Assembly: GCA_025345505.1 (NCBI GenBank)
Contig: JANVCC010000076.1
Location: 10,007,156 to 10,071,155 of the forward strand
Source: Todiramphus chloris collaris
Taxonomy: Eukaryota; Chordata; Aves; Coraciiformes; Alcedinidae
Length of the DNA stretch: 64,000 nucleotides
Direction of reading: 5' to 3'
The notes beneath the pieces are model-generated. The model was not told where the DNA came from. It worked only from the letters and a program-made list of their open reading frames with translations, and did not search any database. Positions 1 through 12,100 of the stretch are shown here, piece by piece; within the stretch, counting starts at the first letter, position 1; each line of letters opens with the position of its first letter. Position numbers and translations under genes: made by a program.

Positions 1-870
1 GAATGATCCTGAGCTATCCTTCACTTAATCACAAGACTGTCTACCCAGGATCATCTCCCCACCAGGCCCTGTAACTGTGAGCAACAATCTAACATATCAA
101 AATGGGGAACTAGCTTCTTCAAGTTAAGACAGATGGAATATTAGCTAATAAATCTAATTTAAATGTTTCAGCATTGACCAAACATCATTGGTATAAATAT
201 GCATGATCCTTAAAAGAAGGAAAAAAGAAAATTAATATCATTTTAGAATATATATTCTTCTATATATTCCAGGTATCTTAAAGTGGACATAGATCTCTGT
301 ACCTCTTAGAGTTTGTTCTTTTTCTAGTCATTACAGAGAAATGTCACTAGTGGGCAAGCTAACAAGTACTGAGGCAACAGGGAAAAAGAAAGTCAGATGT
401 ATTCCCAAATGGCCATCCTTCCCTAGCCGAGAGGAATATGCACCCAGGTGCCTGATTTGGTTATGTTACTCTCAGTGTACCTAAAAGGCTGAGAAATTGC
501 ACTGAGATAACAAAGCAAGTAATAAAACTGTAGTAAAAGAGTTAATCACACCCATACAAACAACACAAACTTCTTACTACATTTTAAGGAAGAATTTGTC
601 TGGTTCTTATGTTACTAATTCTACCATGGTGTCTATTTCTCAGTAGGCTTCAGGCCTCTCAGGACAGTATTAAGAGTGTATTTGAAAACTTCCCAACTTT
701 CCTGTTTACAATTTCAACTTCACATAAATTAAGTGTACTAAGTGTATTGCTATGGAACAATTATAGATTGCTATGAAGTTCTTTTTTTTTTTCCCCTGCA
801 TGGGAAAAAATGACAAAGCTCTGTGATCTTGAGCCAAAAGCTAAGGGTTTTTTTCATGTCTTCCCTGCAG
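1..870 (+). other. MYBPC3: Intron of the MyBP-C gene (3' part)
   Basis: AT-rich non-coding sequence that ends in a pyrimidine tract and a 'ctgcag' acceptor directly before the first recognisable exon at 871. I see no exon, RNA gene or repeat in it. The upstream exons of the gene lie outside the window. Confidence 0.7.
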
Positions 871-1010
871 ACAAGCCTGGTCCTCCTCAGAATATAAAGC
901 TTGTAGATGTTTGGGGATTTAATGCAGCCCTGGAGTGGACACCTCCACAAGATGATGGCAATGCACAGATCTTGGGCTACACAGTCCAGAAAGCTGACAA
1001 AAAGACAATG
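871..1010 (+). CDS. MYBPC3: Myosin-binding protein C, cardiac-type: exon for first half of FnIII domain C9 (partial gene)
   Basis: First visible coding exon of a thick-filament protein that binds myosin (and, in its N-terminal part, actin) in the sarcomere C-zones and tunes cross-bridge cycling. The exon starts in phase 1 after 'ctgcag' and ends at 'aagacaatg|gtaaga'. It reads (D)[39 protein letters not shown], which is the start of a fibronectin-III domain with the usual Trp and the MyBP-C signature GYTVQKADK(K/R)TM. MyBP-C proteins end with C9 (FnIII) and C10 (Ig), and the following exons supply exactly these. The cardiac isoform is preferred over the slow (MYBPC1) and fast (MYBPC2) skeletal forms because of the motifs in the next exons and the Val-Pro-Gln C-terminus. 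The family call is near certain; the paralogue call is less so. Confidence 0.9.
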
Positions 1011-1757
1011 GTAAGAAGCTGCACAGAGTCAGTGACTTTGCATGGAGCTGAAACTACTACCTGCTCTGAGAACACAGAGACTTGAGAGAAAGAGCTGAAT
1101 TCATGACTCTCAGTTGGGCATCCAGGGAGTCCTATGGAATATCAGAGGCAGTTAAACATTGAAGAACAGAATCTAAAAAGGCCCAAAAGGCTAAGTATTG
1201 AACTGTATAAAGTACCCCATAGAAAATGTGAAAAGAGAGACCAGCCTGCCCTGTCTCTGGTAGTGTCTCAGAAGGTGGAATTATACTGTTTAATTGGCAG
1301 TTATACTTTTCATGACTGCAGGAAAAAACTGAAGGGGAGGGAGGAAGAGTTAGACTTGAACGCAGATGCGGGGTGTACATCAGGGTATATAGTGGGAGAT
1401 GTGTATATGCTGGTCAAACTAGAAAACGTCTTTCTCATGGAAGCCCCTGTGAAGTAGTCATGTTCTGAAGACACATCCTCTATCAGGTTCTCCAGATATG
1501 AGGAGGGTTAAAGTATAAAGATTTTTTTTTTTTTCTCACAATGCAAATATTCATGCATCTATCACACCAGACAGAAAATAAAAGAAAATAGATCAGCTGA
1601 GCTTCATGGGAAGCAACATAATATTCATTTTGCAGGCTAGTGTTGAATACCTGTCTTCCTGTCTTTTCCTTGTAGCAAGAAGGCTCTCTCCTTACCAAAA
1701 CTAGCACCATGTCTGACCTCTCATAGCATCTTTCTAAACAGTGCAGTCTTGTTACAG
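1011..1757 (+). other. MYBPC3: Intron between the two C9 exons
   Basis: Donor 'gtaaga' at 1011 and acceptor 'gttacag' ending at 1757. An open frame of about 100 codons lies within it, but its composition is non-coding and it resembles no family I know. Confidence 0.85.
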
Positions 1758-1917
1758 GAATGGTATACGGTTTTTGATCACTATCGCCGCACAAACTGTG
1801 TAGTGTCAGACCTGATCATGGGAAATGAGTACTTCTTTCGAGTCTTCAGTGAAAATTTGTGTGGATTGAGTGAAACTGCTGCAACAACCAAAAACCCTGC
1901 CTATATCCAAAAAACAG
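1758..1917 (+). CDS. MYBPC3: MyBP-C exon: second half of FnIII domain C9
   Basis: A phase-0 start reads [19 protein letters not shown] and continues with [19 protein letters not shown], then [13 protein letters not shown] before the donor 'cag|gtaaca' (phase 1 end). The YxFRVxxEN pattern is the F-strand signature of FnIII domains, and DHYRRTxCVVS is typical of cardiac MyBP-C, where the human protein has EHYRRTHCVV. The exon lengths and phases fit the neighbouring exons without a frame break. Confidence 0.92.
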
Positions 1918-2483
1918 GTAACAAGTTCTTCAAAACAAGGATCACAAAAGCCACTAAGTCCCAGAAGTAATACATTGGTAAATAGAAAATACAGTATTAG
2001 TAGATGCACCACTGGAGATATTTTCATTACTTAGTAACTAGCACTTATAAAGTATTTTAGCATCAAGAGCCCTTCTCTAGGAAGATCTCCTGTACTAACA
2101 CAAACATCCGTTAAGAAATACTTAATCACACAGTCTTCCTGAACTATATTATTTTAAGAAAATAGTAGAACTTGGGGGGCTGTGTTTACATCATGGAGTT
2201 AAAAGTTTAAGATGTCTGTGGTGAAGACTTCCCCTGCAGACTCGTAGCCTTCACACTTTTAGCAGAAGCTGAAAACCCATGATTGCCAGGACCTTTTCCT
2301 TTAACTAAAGGATTAAACAGGAGATGTATTTTAGAGTGAAGTGAATTTAAAGATTTTTTTGTATCAAAAATGCTACAGTTTTGAAGCTTCTCTAAATCAC
2401 ACAAATTAAATGACAAATAGATTGTACACAAGTCAACAGAATTGAAAACACAGTTCTTACTATTTTCTTTCTTTGAATTGCAG
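1918..2483 (+). other. MYBPC3: Intron between C9 and C10 coding exons
   Basis: Donor 'gtaaca' and acceptor 'gaattgcag'. AT-rich, with no other feature seen. Confidence 0.85.
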
Positions 2484-2620
2484 GCACCACTTACAAGCCA
2501 CCTAGCTACAAAGAACATGACTTCTCTGAACCTCCTAAGTTCACTCACCCTTTAGTAAACCGTTCTGTGATTGCAGGATACAACACTACGCTCAGCTGCG
2601 CTGTCAGAGGAATCCCCAAG
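2484..2620 (+). CDS. MYBPC3: MyBP-C exon: C9-C10 linker and first strands of Ig domain C10
   Basis: Joined to the previous exon through a split Gly codon, it reads [20 protein letters not shown], then [19 protein letters not shown] and AVRGIPK, ending at 'cccaag|gtaaga'. The linker motif (D)FSE(A/P)P.F and the stretch [10 protein letters not shown] closely match the C10 region of cardiac MyBP-C. The Cys in TTLSCAV is the B-strand cysteine of the Ig fold. C10 is the main light-meromyosin-binding module of the family. Confidence 0.92.
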
Positions 2621-4828
2621 GTAAGAGATTTCAACTGTCATTGATATTGTTGCCACAACCCAAGATGCTGCCTTAGAATTCATGCCAGTTCAGTGTGTCT
2701 GGAATGTAATGTGACTATATTAAGGAAAAGTGAAGGTCACACAATTATCTCCCACCTCATTTATAGCTGATGCCTAACCAAAGTGCATAGTGCAAGCGTT
2801 TGCATGGTTGTGCATGAAAGCAGTGGGGCAATACAGGAAAGGAAACAGGCAAAAGGACAGTCATTACTTATGGTAACACCATGCCATTGAACATGTACCA
2901 CGTGTACATAAAATCTAGGGACTGAAGAAGGTAAAAAAAGCAAGAAAAAGCATCCTTGCACAATATACAACTTGTTCCCTTCAAGCTTTCAAGAAAACAG
3001 CAGTGAATGTACTATACCATTCCATTAACCTAAATGATACAGAAGAACACCAATTTTTCTATCATGTCAGTACATCCACATAACTTTTTAAGAGTGAGTT
3101 ATTTAGCAGTTAACTAAAATAAGACCTGCTGTCATGTGTGGAGTTTTGGGGCCTTCTTTTTTTTTTTTTAAGTCTCTCAGGACTTAAAAAATTTAGTCTT
3201 CTCAGTCCAAATATATTTGTTGAAGTCTCTTTGAAGAGTACCAAAGGGTGTACTTTTTTGATAGTGAGGAACAAGCCATAGAAACTGTATCAGCTAGGAG
3301 CTAAATTTAGGTTCCTGAAAAAAGGGAAATGGCTTTTGTCTGCAGTGAAGAAATTTACCATAATATGACATCATCTTGTAATAAATTTCAGTTAGTACAA
3401 TCACAAAAAAATGCAGTACCCTTTTTCCTTCCCCTTCCAGCTCCCTCTTTGTTAACTGACCGTTTTGTGCCCCTGTATCCACTTCATTCAGTTTCCATGC
3501 TTTTAAGAAGATTTTCAGAAAATCTTTGTATTTTACAGGTGTTAAGTACAGTAGTCACAAGCTTTTGGATGTGAGCATGCCAGCCCTTCCTTCCATATGA
3601 GCCTGGAGGATTCAAATAGTCCTCAACCTTCAGTCACCTAAAACAAAGCAGCTTCTCCAGATACATTTCTGCCCAACCTTAACAAAAAGTTTTGGTGCCT
3701 ACTACAGAACGCTGTAACAGGTCTTTTTCACAGAGAGCAGCTTATGTTGGTAGAGTTTTCCAGTTCTGAATAACAATAGATTATCAAGCATACCTCAGAT
3801 ACTATCTGTGTGGCATAAAAAAATTTCCACTTCAAGGAGAGATGATATTCATGCCCGGGTAGCAGTCCTAAAATAAGACATACACCCAGAAAGATAGAAA
3901 GGCTATAGAACGGGAAGAAAAAAAACATTGAGGCAGGAAAATCTCCACCTGCCATCTTTAAAGAAAACTAGGCATGGCAACTGGGATGCACTGCATTGTA
4001 CATCCCAGGTCAAAGACACAAGTGATTCAGTGGATTCGAACGCATGCTATAAAACAGTTCAGTAGTTTTGTTTTGTTATGGGGAAGAAAAAGAAGATGTT
4101 AATTCTGAAAGTAAATCAGACAAATACAGAGCATGGTCTTCTCTAAAGACTTTTTCTTCACTGTATGTACTCACAAGCTTGAAACAAAAGCAGTTTGCTT
4201 TCTACCAGGCTTTTCATTTTCAAAATTTCATTTATAAAACTTAAAGGCTGGTTTTCAGGTAGTGGAAAGGAAACACAGTATCTTGAATTGTCACAGAGAC
4301 AACCACTTTATTGCTCAGACGGAGCCAACAGAAACTTTATTTTGAAATCCCTGAAGTTGCTGAAGGGTTTGGAAAATCCTTTCCTAGCCCAAAACTTGGC
4401 ATCCCAAGTTGGACATTCAACATCCGTGGACCTTTATGACATTTCTGCTCCAATAGTCTGGGCAGTTTAATTCCTTTCTGTAATATACCTGAAGCATTCA
4501 AATATATTTGAACAAGCACAGTTAACTTCAGAAGGAATGATTTTGTAGCCAGTTAGTAGGGTTTTCTAAGACTGCCATAAAATAAGGTATAGACCTACAT
4601 TCTCTACATGCTATTTGAGAGTTAAAGAAGATACTGAACATTTGAATTACTAGTTTCACACATTTGTACTGAATGAGGAGAGGTTCTGTGAAAAAATACT
4701 AACACTCCTTGTAGTATTTAGCCCTCATAATGCATAAACATTTGATGCCTAAATTAAAGCTGTAAGCTCACCTATAAGTCTTCCATTTTCTACCTTTTAT
4801 TGTAAAATTCTTCTTTTGTGTTCTTCAG
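2621..4828 (+). other. MYBPC3: Intron within C10
   Basis: A 2.2-kb intron from donor 'gtaaga' to acceptor 'gttcttcag'. Short poly-T stretches (for example near 3160) are the only notable content. I see no interspersed repeat that I can name. Confidence 0.8.
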
Positions 4829-5015
4829 CCAAAGATATTCTGGTACAAAAACAAAATGGATCTCTCTGGGGATGCCAAATACCGCATGTTCAGTAAGCAG
4901 GGTGTGCTGACCCTGGAGATCCGGAAACCCACTCCGTTTGACGGTGGCTGTTACACCTGTAAAGCTGTGAATGAGTGTGGTGAAGCTGAAATAGAGTGCA
5001 GGCTGGATGTCAGAG
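4829..5015 (+). CDS. MYBPC3: MyBP-C exon: remainder of Ig domain C10
   Basis: Reads [20 protein letters not shown], then [20 protein letters not shown] and [20 protein letters not shown], ending in VR plus a split codon before 'gtaacg'. It has the Ig-fold Trp (IFWYKN), the L.I.K...DGG turn and the F-strand Cys (YTCKA). [16 protein letters not shown] is nearly invariant in cardiac MyBP-C. In human MYBPC3 this terminal domain is a hotspot for cardiomyopathy truncations because it anchors the protein to the thick filament. No frameshift or stop is present, so the gene looks intact here. Confidence 0.93.
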
Positions 5016-5956
5016 GTAACGTGACAAATCAATCTTAACACTAACACTGCAAGGAAGACAGACTAACAGATAGCTTAAAAAGAAAACATAGTTCCCCTTT
5101 ATCTAACCCTGGCTTCTTTCATGGTATGTAAAAAGTCTGTTAACTACACATCCCAGCAAGATGGTGTTTTTCATTCTAAACTGTTATTATGGCAAGTAAC
5201 CTAATTATAATACAGATCTGAAGGTGTACAGTTATTACCCTTCTGACTTAGTATTTCTAGAGAAGATAAGGAGCACTGGAATGGCAGCCTATCTACAAAC
5301 ACTGCGTTGTGGATAATTTTGTTATCCTTTGTGCCATTCTCTGTAATTCAAAGTTTTAAATTAAGTGAAAGGTAGTATGTGCTACATCACGAACATTTTT
5401 CAAACATGGATAATATATTTTGTTTGTCAAAAGAGACAGGAAAAAACGAAATCACATGTTGTAGCAAGGCAAAAAACCAGTGACTAAATATTTTAGGTAA
5501 AGCTGCTACTAATGTACCTCTTTATCAATAACAAACCTATATAGCACTACTTTAAATGCTCATCAAAGCCAGAATGCCCAGCACAACACTGAGCTCCATG
5601 CTTTGCTCCGTGCTAAATCAGGAACAGGTACACAGCTCACCCTGGCCGGGATCTCGGCTGCAAGCAGTTCAGCTGCCTCAGTGTGATGACAAACTCTGAA
5701 ATCAGCCAGGCTAATGAAGACATGCTCCTTTCAGTTCAACGGCCAGCTGAAGGGTTTCTGTTCAGTGCCGAGCTGTACAGTGTAGACGTGGCTCAGAACT
5801 TAATATTACCATCTTGCTTTAAACCTCCTTGGGATCATCAGATGAAGGCAGCTACTATATAGCTTCCACATTCCACCTTCGGCACCAAGTCTTAATTAAT
5901 TCACATCCTTTAGGGTTTGATAATAATTTTTTTTCTTTTTTTTTTTCATTCTCCAG
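5016..5956 (+). other. MYBPC3: Last coding intron of the MyBP-C gene
   Basis: Runs from 'gtaacg' to a strong T-rich tract (about 5925-5950) and 'ctccag'. No repeat or RNA gene is recognised. Confidence 0.85.
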
Positions 5957-5967
5957 TGCCTCAGTAA
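5957..5967 (+). CDS. MYBPC3: MyBP-C terminal micro coding segment (Val-Pro-Gln-stop)
   Basis: After the acceptor 'ctccag', the bases TG CCT CAG TAA complete the split codon to Val and give Pro-Gln-stop. The C-terminus VPQ is what cardiac MyBP-C carries in other vertebrates (known), which is the strongest argument for this paralogue. The 11-base coding tail is followed by 3'UTR. A 'caag|gtatga' donor at 6000 suggests that the exon ends at 5999 and that the 3'UTR is itself spliced. Confidence 0.88.
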
Positions 5968-6526
5968 AACTCTGAATCTCAATTCATCTGCAAGTCAAGG
6001 TATGAATCAAAATAATCAATCTGGATAGAGGAGCAATGGCTTTTTGGCTATATAAAAGGTTAAAGAGCCATTAGATAATCATGTCGGAGACTATGGAATT
6101 TTCATCATGTTGGCAAGGGGTGTGCATGCTTGTTTTGATTTCTGTTTGGTTTTTCAGTAATCCTACTAAGATCCCATTCCTGCAAGGTGATTTATTTGGT
6201 CTGTTTTAAAGTCAGGATGCCATGCGTCTCAACCTTTAATATGTTGTGCCAGTGTAAAAATCTGTAGGAATAACAGGGTACTTGGTTGACATTTTTCTTA
6301 ACTCACTACAAGCGTTTCCTCTCGGAGATTGTTCCATACATATTCATACAGAGCTAACTGGTGTCAATCATCTGTGCGCATCACTTTAACAAGGCAAGAA
6401 GAGTTAAAATTGCAATGCATCTACAAGTGGAATGTACCTTTTAGACTTTTAAGAAGATGAAATAGCTGTAATAAGCCATCAGGTAATGTACTGACAGTAA
6501 ATCCTTCTCCCCATTCTCTGTCTCAG

Positions 6527-7395
6527 CACTGGAATGGAACTCGAAAAGAAGAAAACTGAAGAAATCAACAAAGGGAAGTCTCGGTTACATTTAGGAGTTC
6601 TGCTCATCTTCAAAGTCATTTAACACACGTTCACTGGGAGGCAGCAATGTCTTGCAGTTTCCTGCTTACTCAGCATATTTCCAGATGATATTTCCTCTTC
6701 TCATACATCTATTTTAGTTACATTGCTGCTATGTCCATGGGAAGAAATTCAGGGAAATCAACATAAAACTTTCCCCTTGGTCCATACATAAGATAGGTCT
6801 GAGAAAAACCAGTATTTACAATTCCATGCAAGCCCAGTCCATTCCTAATGTCTGAAACAAACAGCAATTCCCCACTCCTAGAGTTCTCTCCATTCTCTCT
6901 TCTCAGAATTATGACATCCGTAAGAAACAAGCAGCTCAGAATAATGAAACACTAGCAAATTATTTGTAATGTTTAATCACCTTTCCTTATACTGATCTCT
7001 GCACAGTAGAAAGCAACTTTAATTCCTACTGCTTTTACTGTCAGCACTTGAAATATCCACATCTTGTGCTCTCCAGCAGATTTTTGCAGAGCCATGCCTG
7101 AAACGCACCATTTGGGAATCTGGGCTAAAGCTGCTGTTCTGCTCTCCACAGGAAATAGTTTCCTTGCTAATCACTCACCCCTGGCTTTCTGGCTTTTAAA
7201 AAGACACCAGCACAGAATTACAGTTATTAGATGTTTCTGCAGCCAGTCATGAACACACTAGTAAATCCAGAGAGATAATTCTGTACATCAGATGAAACAG
7301 TGAAAGATGTAGCGAGGAAGATTAGTTGCGTGTAACTAAAAAAATGTCGAAACAAAAAGCTTGTGACAGCTGCAATAAACACCATCACCAAACGC
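6527..7395 (+). other. MYBPC3: Candidate non-coding terminal exon / 3'UTR of the MyBP-C gene
   Basis: A pyrimidine-rich acceptor (ccattctctgtctcag) ends at 6526, opposite the donor at 6000, and an AATAAA lies at 7374-7379. From memory, human MYBPC3 also ends in a non-coding exon after the stop codon, so the layout is plausible. There is no conserved motif to prove it, and the acceptor could be a chance match. Confidence 0.35.
7374..7379 (+). terminator. Candidate poly(A) signal AATAAA
   Basis: First canonical AATAAA downstream of the MyBP-C stop. It is followed within about 60 bases by GT-rich sequence (gtctgtgaacggtgggtatg), as expected for a cleavage site. Another AATAAA occurs at 9329-9334, and one with a GT-rich follow-up at 11808-11813, so the true end of the transcript is uncertain. 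Confidence 0.35.
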
Positions 7396-7939
7396 TACCG
7401 AAGGCTGTGGAAAGTCTGTGAACGGTGGGTATGTATTTTTGCAGCCAGTTTTGCCTGACCAAGCGACACAATAGCACTTCTGGCTTCTCACCTACTAGTT
7501 CGAATAGTACTCGGGGTGCACATTTTTTGGACCCGCAGCAGTTGTTAGTAGTTTCTGTCTGGAAAGTACTTTTCCATGATCACGGTAGGAGAGAAGGTGG
7601 GAAGATGAAATGAATCGAGGAAGCGCTGCCTTTGGGAAGAACTGTTCAGATGGGAAAACGCCTCTGACACAGCATGTTGGTTGCACTCAAGGAGAAAATA
7701 TTCCTTCGTAATTAAAACACTGACAGTAACGAAGTGTGTCGTTTCTTTATTTTATTTTGGTCCCAGACTAAAGAAGGGTGCTCCTCTAAAACCAAAGTAC
7801 CAAAGTAAATCAAGAGTGACTAAGAAACCAGCAATTTCTGGCTATTCAACATGAGTGCAGTGGCTTTGGGAAACGTGGGGCTCTGACAAGTGAGCATTCA
7901 TTACACCTCTCGGCTGTGAAAAGCTGCGTGCTGCAAGTA
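7396..7939. other. Intergenic, no feature recognised
   Basis: Ordinary non-coding sequence between the presumed MyBP-C 3' end and the CpG-rich block. Short open frames here show no family signature. Confidence 0.6.
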
Positions 7940-9110
7940 GTTCCACTGGTGCATGGTCGGGTTCCCTACTAGCTGGGAACTCCTGCCCCGGCAGCAGCCA
8001 AGGCTGAAGCCTGAGCTTTCAGCGGACGGTTCCAGCCGGCCAGCGGTGTCCTGGTGCGACGGCCCTGTCCCGATGTCGCCCTGCCCCGCTGTCCCCACAA
8101 CCATGCCGGGGCCAGACATCGGTTCCTCGCGCCCCCTTCTCCCCCAGTGTGCAGGGCGCATGGCCACTTTCTGCCTGTGGCACCCCCCAGTTCAGCTACT
8201 GGCCGTGAGCCATTTAGTTTGAGGAAGAGGAGGCTGAGAGGAGACCTCATCACTCTCTACAACTCCCTGAAAGGACATTGTAGAGGGGCTGGTGCTGGTC
8301 TCTTCTCTCAGGTAATTAGGGATAGAACCAGAGGGAATGGCCTACAGCTGAAACAAGGTAGGTTTAGACTGGACACTAGGAAAAAATTCTTCACGGAAAG
8401 GGTAGTGAAATATTGGAATGGGCTGCCCAGGGAGGTGGTTGAGCCACCATCCCTGGATGTGTTTAAACATCGCTTGGATGTGGTGTCGGGGGACATGGTC
8501 TAGGGGTGAACTTGTAGAGTAGGGCTAATGGTTGGACACGATGATCCCAAGGGTCTGTTCCAACCTGAGTGACTCTGTGTGTGTGATTCTGTGCGGAGCG
8601 GGGCCACAGCGGCCTCGCAGCGGTGCTGGTGCGGGAGCTGCGGAAGGTGTCGGGGAGCGGCCGGCAGGCGCAGCCCGGGAGGGGCTCTTCCCGGGCCCTT
8701 TCCCCGGCGCTGCCGTGGGCGGGATTGCACCGAGTCCGAAGCTCTGGGATGGCCCGGCCAGCCCAGGCGAGCTGTGCTGCTCGCCCTGCTGCTGCCAGTT
8801 TCCCGAGCCTCTTTGGCTGGGGCTTTCCCGCACGGCAGCACCGATGCCCGGCTTAGGAACGCGTTTCTTTGGCCGCGTTAACAGGGGGCCACCCCGCAGT
8901 GGCAGCCGAGCCCACCGGGGCTGTTTCGGGCGGCCCCCGTTCTGCCCGGGGCGCAGGGGCGATGGCAGCCAGGAGGGTGCCAGGTGTGGGGCGGACAGTG
9001 CCAGCGCTGCTCGAAGGTCATCCCGCTTCTTTGCCCATGTTTTATCTTCTGCAGCTGAGCAGAAATCCACGTTCTGCAGTGGCCGGGCAGGACTGCGCCC
9101 AGGACTAACT
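7940..9110. promoter_or_regulatory. CpG-rich block (orphan CpG island), interrupted by a CR1 copy
   Basis: Two GC- and CpG-dense segments, about 7940-8217 and 8595-9110, flank a CR1 3' end. The right segment carries dozens of CpG dinucleotides in about 450 bases, in a genome whose surrounding introns are CpG-poor. Long open frames on both strands here are a by-product of the GC richness: none has a known motif, and they overlap in several frames. It may be a promoter of a non-coding RNA or an alternative first exon of the downstream FAM13-type gene, or merely a GC-rich patch. Confidence 0.45.
8218..8594 (+). mobile_element. CR1 LINE 3' end, sense orientation
   Basis: Classic CR1 3' region: 'gaggctgagaggagacctc', 'ctctacaactccctgaaagg', 'gaatgggctgcccagggagg' and 'atggttggacacgatgatcc', ending in 'gattctgtg' words. 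It is 5'-truncated, as most avian CR1 copies are. It inserted within CpG-rich sequence and may have gained CpGs itself. The translated frame across it is a shadow. Confidence 0.93.
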
Positions 9111-12100
9111 TTACTTGCTAAATATGAAAAAGCAATTCTGAAAACTCATTTCAATAACTTCAAGGATCCACGGGACCTCCAGCCTAGTTGCAGTAGTGGT
9201 TTGTGGTCCATGGTGGCCACAGGTCAGGCATGGTTGGTTAAACCTGCCCCATTGTTAAGCCTGCCCCATCATTTCTGCCTGCCATTGAGGTCTTAGGGTG
9301 AGCTGATAGCTCATAGCAGTCAGTGTAAAATAAACCTTGTCTCAATAATAACTACTCTTGTGGTAACATATATTATTTGTATGTCTGTATTATACAAATA
9401 TAACTACTTCTTGTTAACTGTCACAACCAGTCCAAACTGTCAACATCTATCCTGTTGTCAGTAGCACTGCAGAATGTGCCATGCTTGGAGCTGTAAAGGC
9501 TTGGAGAAAAGGTAATGCAGGAGGAGTTGATTCTGTTACAAGCTGCATTTGCTCATCTTCCTTCTCTTTAGCCATCTAGCTACCGCTGTACAGGACTTGG
9601 TGTCAAGAGCTGGAGCAGCATCTGGAAGCAGGAGGGGCGAGCATGCAGGTTGCTAACTAAAGATAGTGTACACAGCATTTGTTAACACAGACAAAGAAAG
9701 CTCTCCAAAGCAATGGCGGAAAGACAGAAAACAAAATTTTGCTTCCGGAGGGTTTAAAGAAGCGCTGTAAGTTTGCCCTTGCAGCTCCCAGAGCCCAGGA
9801 AGGAAGAGCCCTCTGAACAAACAAAACCCTTCTGAAAAACCCCACCCTAGACATTCCCAAACCTTTAACCAGTACATCCCTCTTCTCAGCTGTTCACATT
9901 GCCTCTCAGATCTGCACAGACAGCTTTGAGACAAGTATTCCTGTGGAGATCTGAGGAGGCATCACCGGTTCCCTGTGCACAGATTTGTAAGCAGACAAAT
10001 TAATTTCAAGTGCTGTTCGTGTCAGGATGTTTGTGCTTTTGCACAGGAAGTCTGCAATTATTGTAAAACTGGGAATGCTTTTTTCAGCAACCTGCTAAGG
10101 CAGGTTGGAGACAAGGATATTGTTCCTAATGCATGGCAAGCAGATTTCCTAAACTGGTTGGCATAGTGCTGGAATGGACACCCTTTCTACACCAACTGAA
10201 AGAAAATCTCTGGAACGCAGTTTTGCTAAGATTGTAGAAGCAATGTTTTGTTCTTTTGGCTGGAGTTATTTATTTGGTTTGGTTTGGTTTTTTTTTACCA
10301 AGACAGGATTTTCCCCAGTCCCCTCTTATTGATGTGGAAGGAGAAGCGGAGTGAGGGGACTCAGTGTGAGATTAGGAACTGAATGACAGTAGTAACCGAG
10401 CCAAGAGGACATGTCTTACACATCCCAGCTGGTTGGTCGGTTAGTTGGCTGGTTGTGAAACTGGTTACCTTAGGTCACAAACTATAATTTTCTTTTGCTG
10501 CCTTGCAACCATTGTCTTTTGCCACAAGATGGGGATGTAAGCATGAATTTAGGGCAGATATGAAAAGGCTTCTTCCCCTGCAGGAATGAACTGCTATGAT
10601 TCTTGTTCGCTCAAGGACCTTGTTTTGTTGCTATTATTTGGAGCATGCATACTGGCAAGATACATTAATTCATAAATAGCATCTGGCGATCTGCTTTGCT
10701 GTTACTAAGGGATGCTTGGGTCTGAAAAAACTCTGTTTCTTATCCTTATTGAAATTAAAACTTCTCTGTGATGTTGTTGTCCATACATCACTTGAGCTCC
10801 TTGCAACTCCCTGTCATTTTGAAGTCATTGCAACAAAGAGGCAAACCTCTCTAATAATACCCAGGTGAATTTATGTCACTAAGTAGAGATTAGTGAGACA
10901 ATGATCAGTCAGCTAATAGCTGACTATTGATTTAGTCAGCTAAAGCAATTCTAAACTTATATAAGCTGTTTTATTTTCTCTTTTCAACCTCAATAGTCAT
11001 CAAATACCCACAAATGTTCTGTCCCAAGTGGCCAAGGGAAGAAATCCAGGCTAAAACGTGTCTGGGGCAGGCCCTTGCCCTGCAGATCTGATGTTTAGGT
11101 GGCAGTGGTTGGCACCTTGGCTGAAATGCCTAACAGACTACACTTGGTAGTGTAGCCCCTGAGACACTTTGGCAGAAAACACTATGTCACATATATTTAT
11201 TTTCACTATGTTGATGTAACAGAGCCTCCTGTTCCTTCTGAGCTAAGGGCATTCACTCAGCCACACATTTAGCCAGGCCTTGCACACATACAGGGAGTTG
11301 AAAGTGATTTAAGCACTCAAAATCGCATCTTGCATCATCCAGCATCCTTTCATCATCAGTCTGGGACCACTGATATCTTTGTGAATAGCTCTAATCGCTC
11401 TCACAAGTCTGGTCCAGGATGTGGGAGCTCTACAGAGATCAAACACTGCAGCACTTCGATAAAATTTGTGTTTACAGTTATCTGGAGGGAAAGGAAAACG
11501 AAGAAGGAGAGAAGAGGAAGAAAATGAAACTTCAAGTATCAGAAGCTATAAACCTTAAAACATCCCCCCTACCAATACTAAATAAAAACGTAGGTACTGG
11601 ACATTCTTCATTGTCTACCTACAATAAAAATCAATTAATTTATAAATCTTTTTCCTATTTATCACCACTGATTATTTCTGTGTTTTCTTTTACAGTACTG
11701 TCTATATAAAGAACTTATCACTGAGAGTAGTCGACATTCAGAGAAGTCACATGTAGTAATGAGTACCTCCAACAAACACTGACTTTTTCTAAAGGAAATT
11801 TTGTATAAATAAAGTGGGATGTGATAGAAAACAAGACAATATTGAGCAGCATAACAACATTACTCAGGCTTGATTCAACTGTAAATTGTGTTTCAAAAAG
11901 AAGAATTTGATTTCTTTACATTATGATCATAACTTACGTATCAGATTTTTCCTTCTCTCTACATCCTCCCTTGCCTTGAAAGGCAAAGGTGCTGTGGAAA
12001 CACTCAAAGTTCATCCTGCCAGTTCTTTAGGGTTTACACTATAATAAAGACACACAAGGCAGCCCTGCCTCATGTTTCAGTGAACAAGCTCTCAAAAATG

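Noticed and set aside
8054..8503. 149-codon plus-strand frame
   Set aside because: Runs through the CR1 3' end; the peptide is the familiar translated CR1 tail, not a gene.
8525..9296. Open frames of 181 (minus) and 254 (plus) codons in the orphan CpG block
   Set aside because: Overlapping frames on both strands with GC-driven composition; one begins inside the CR1 3' end. No domain is recognised.
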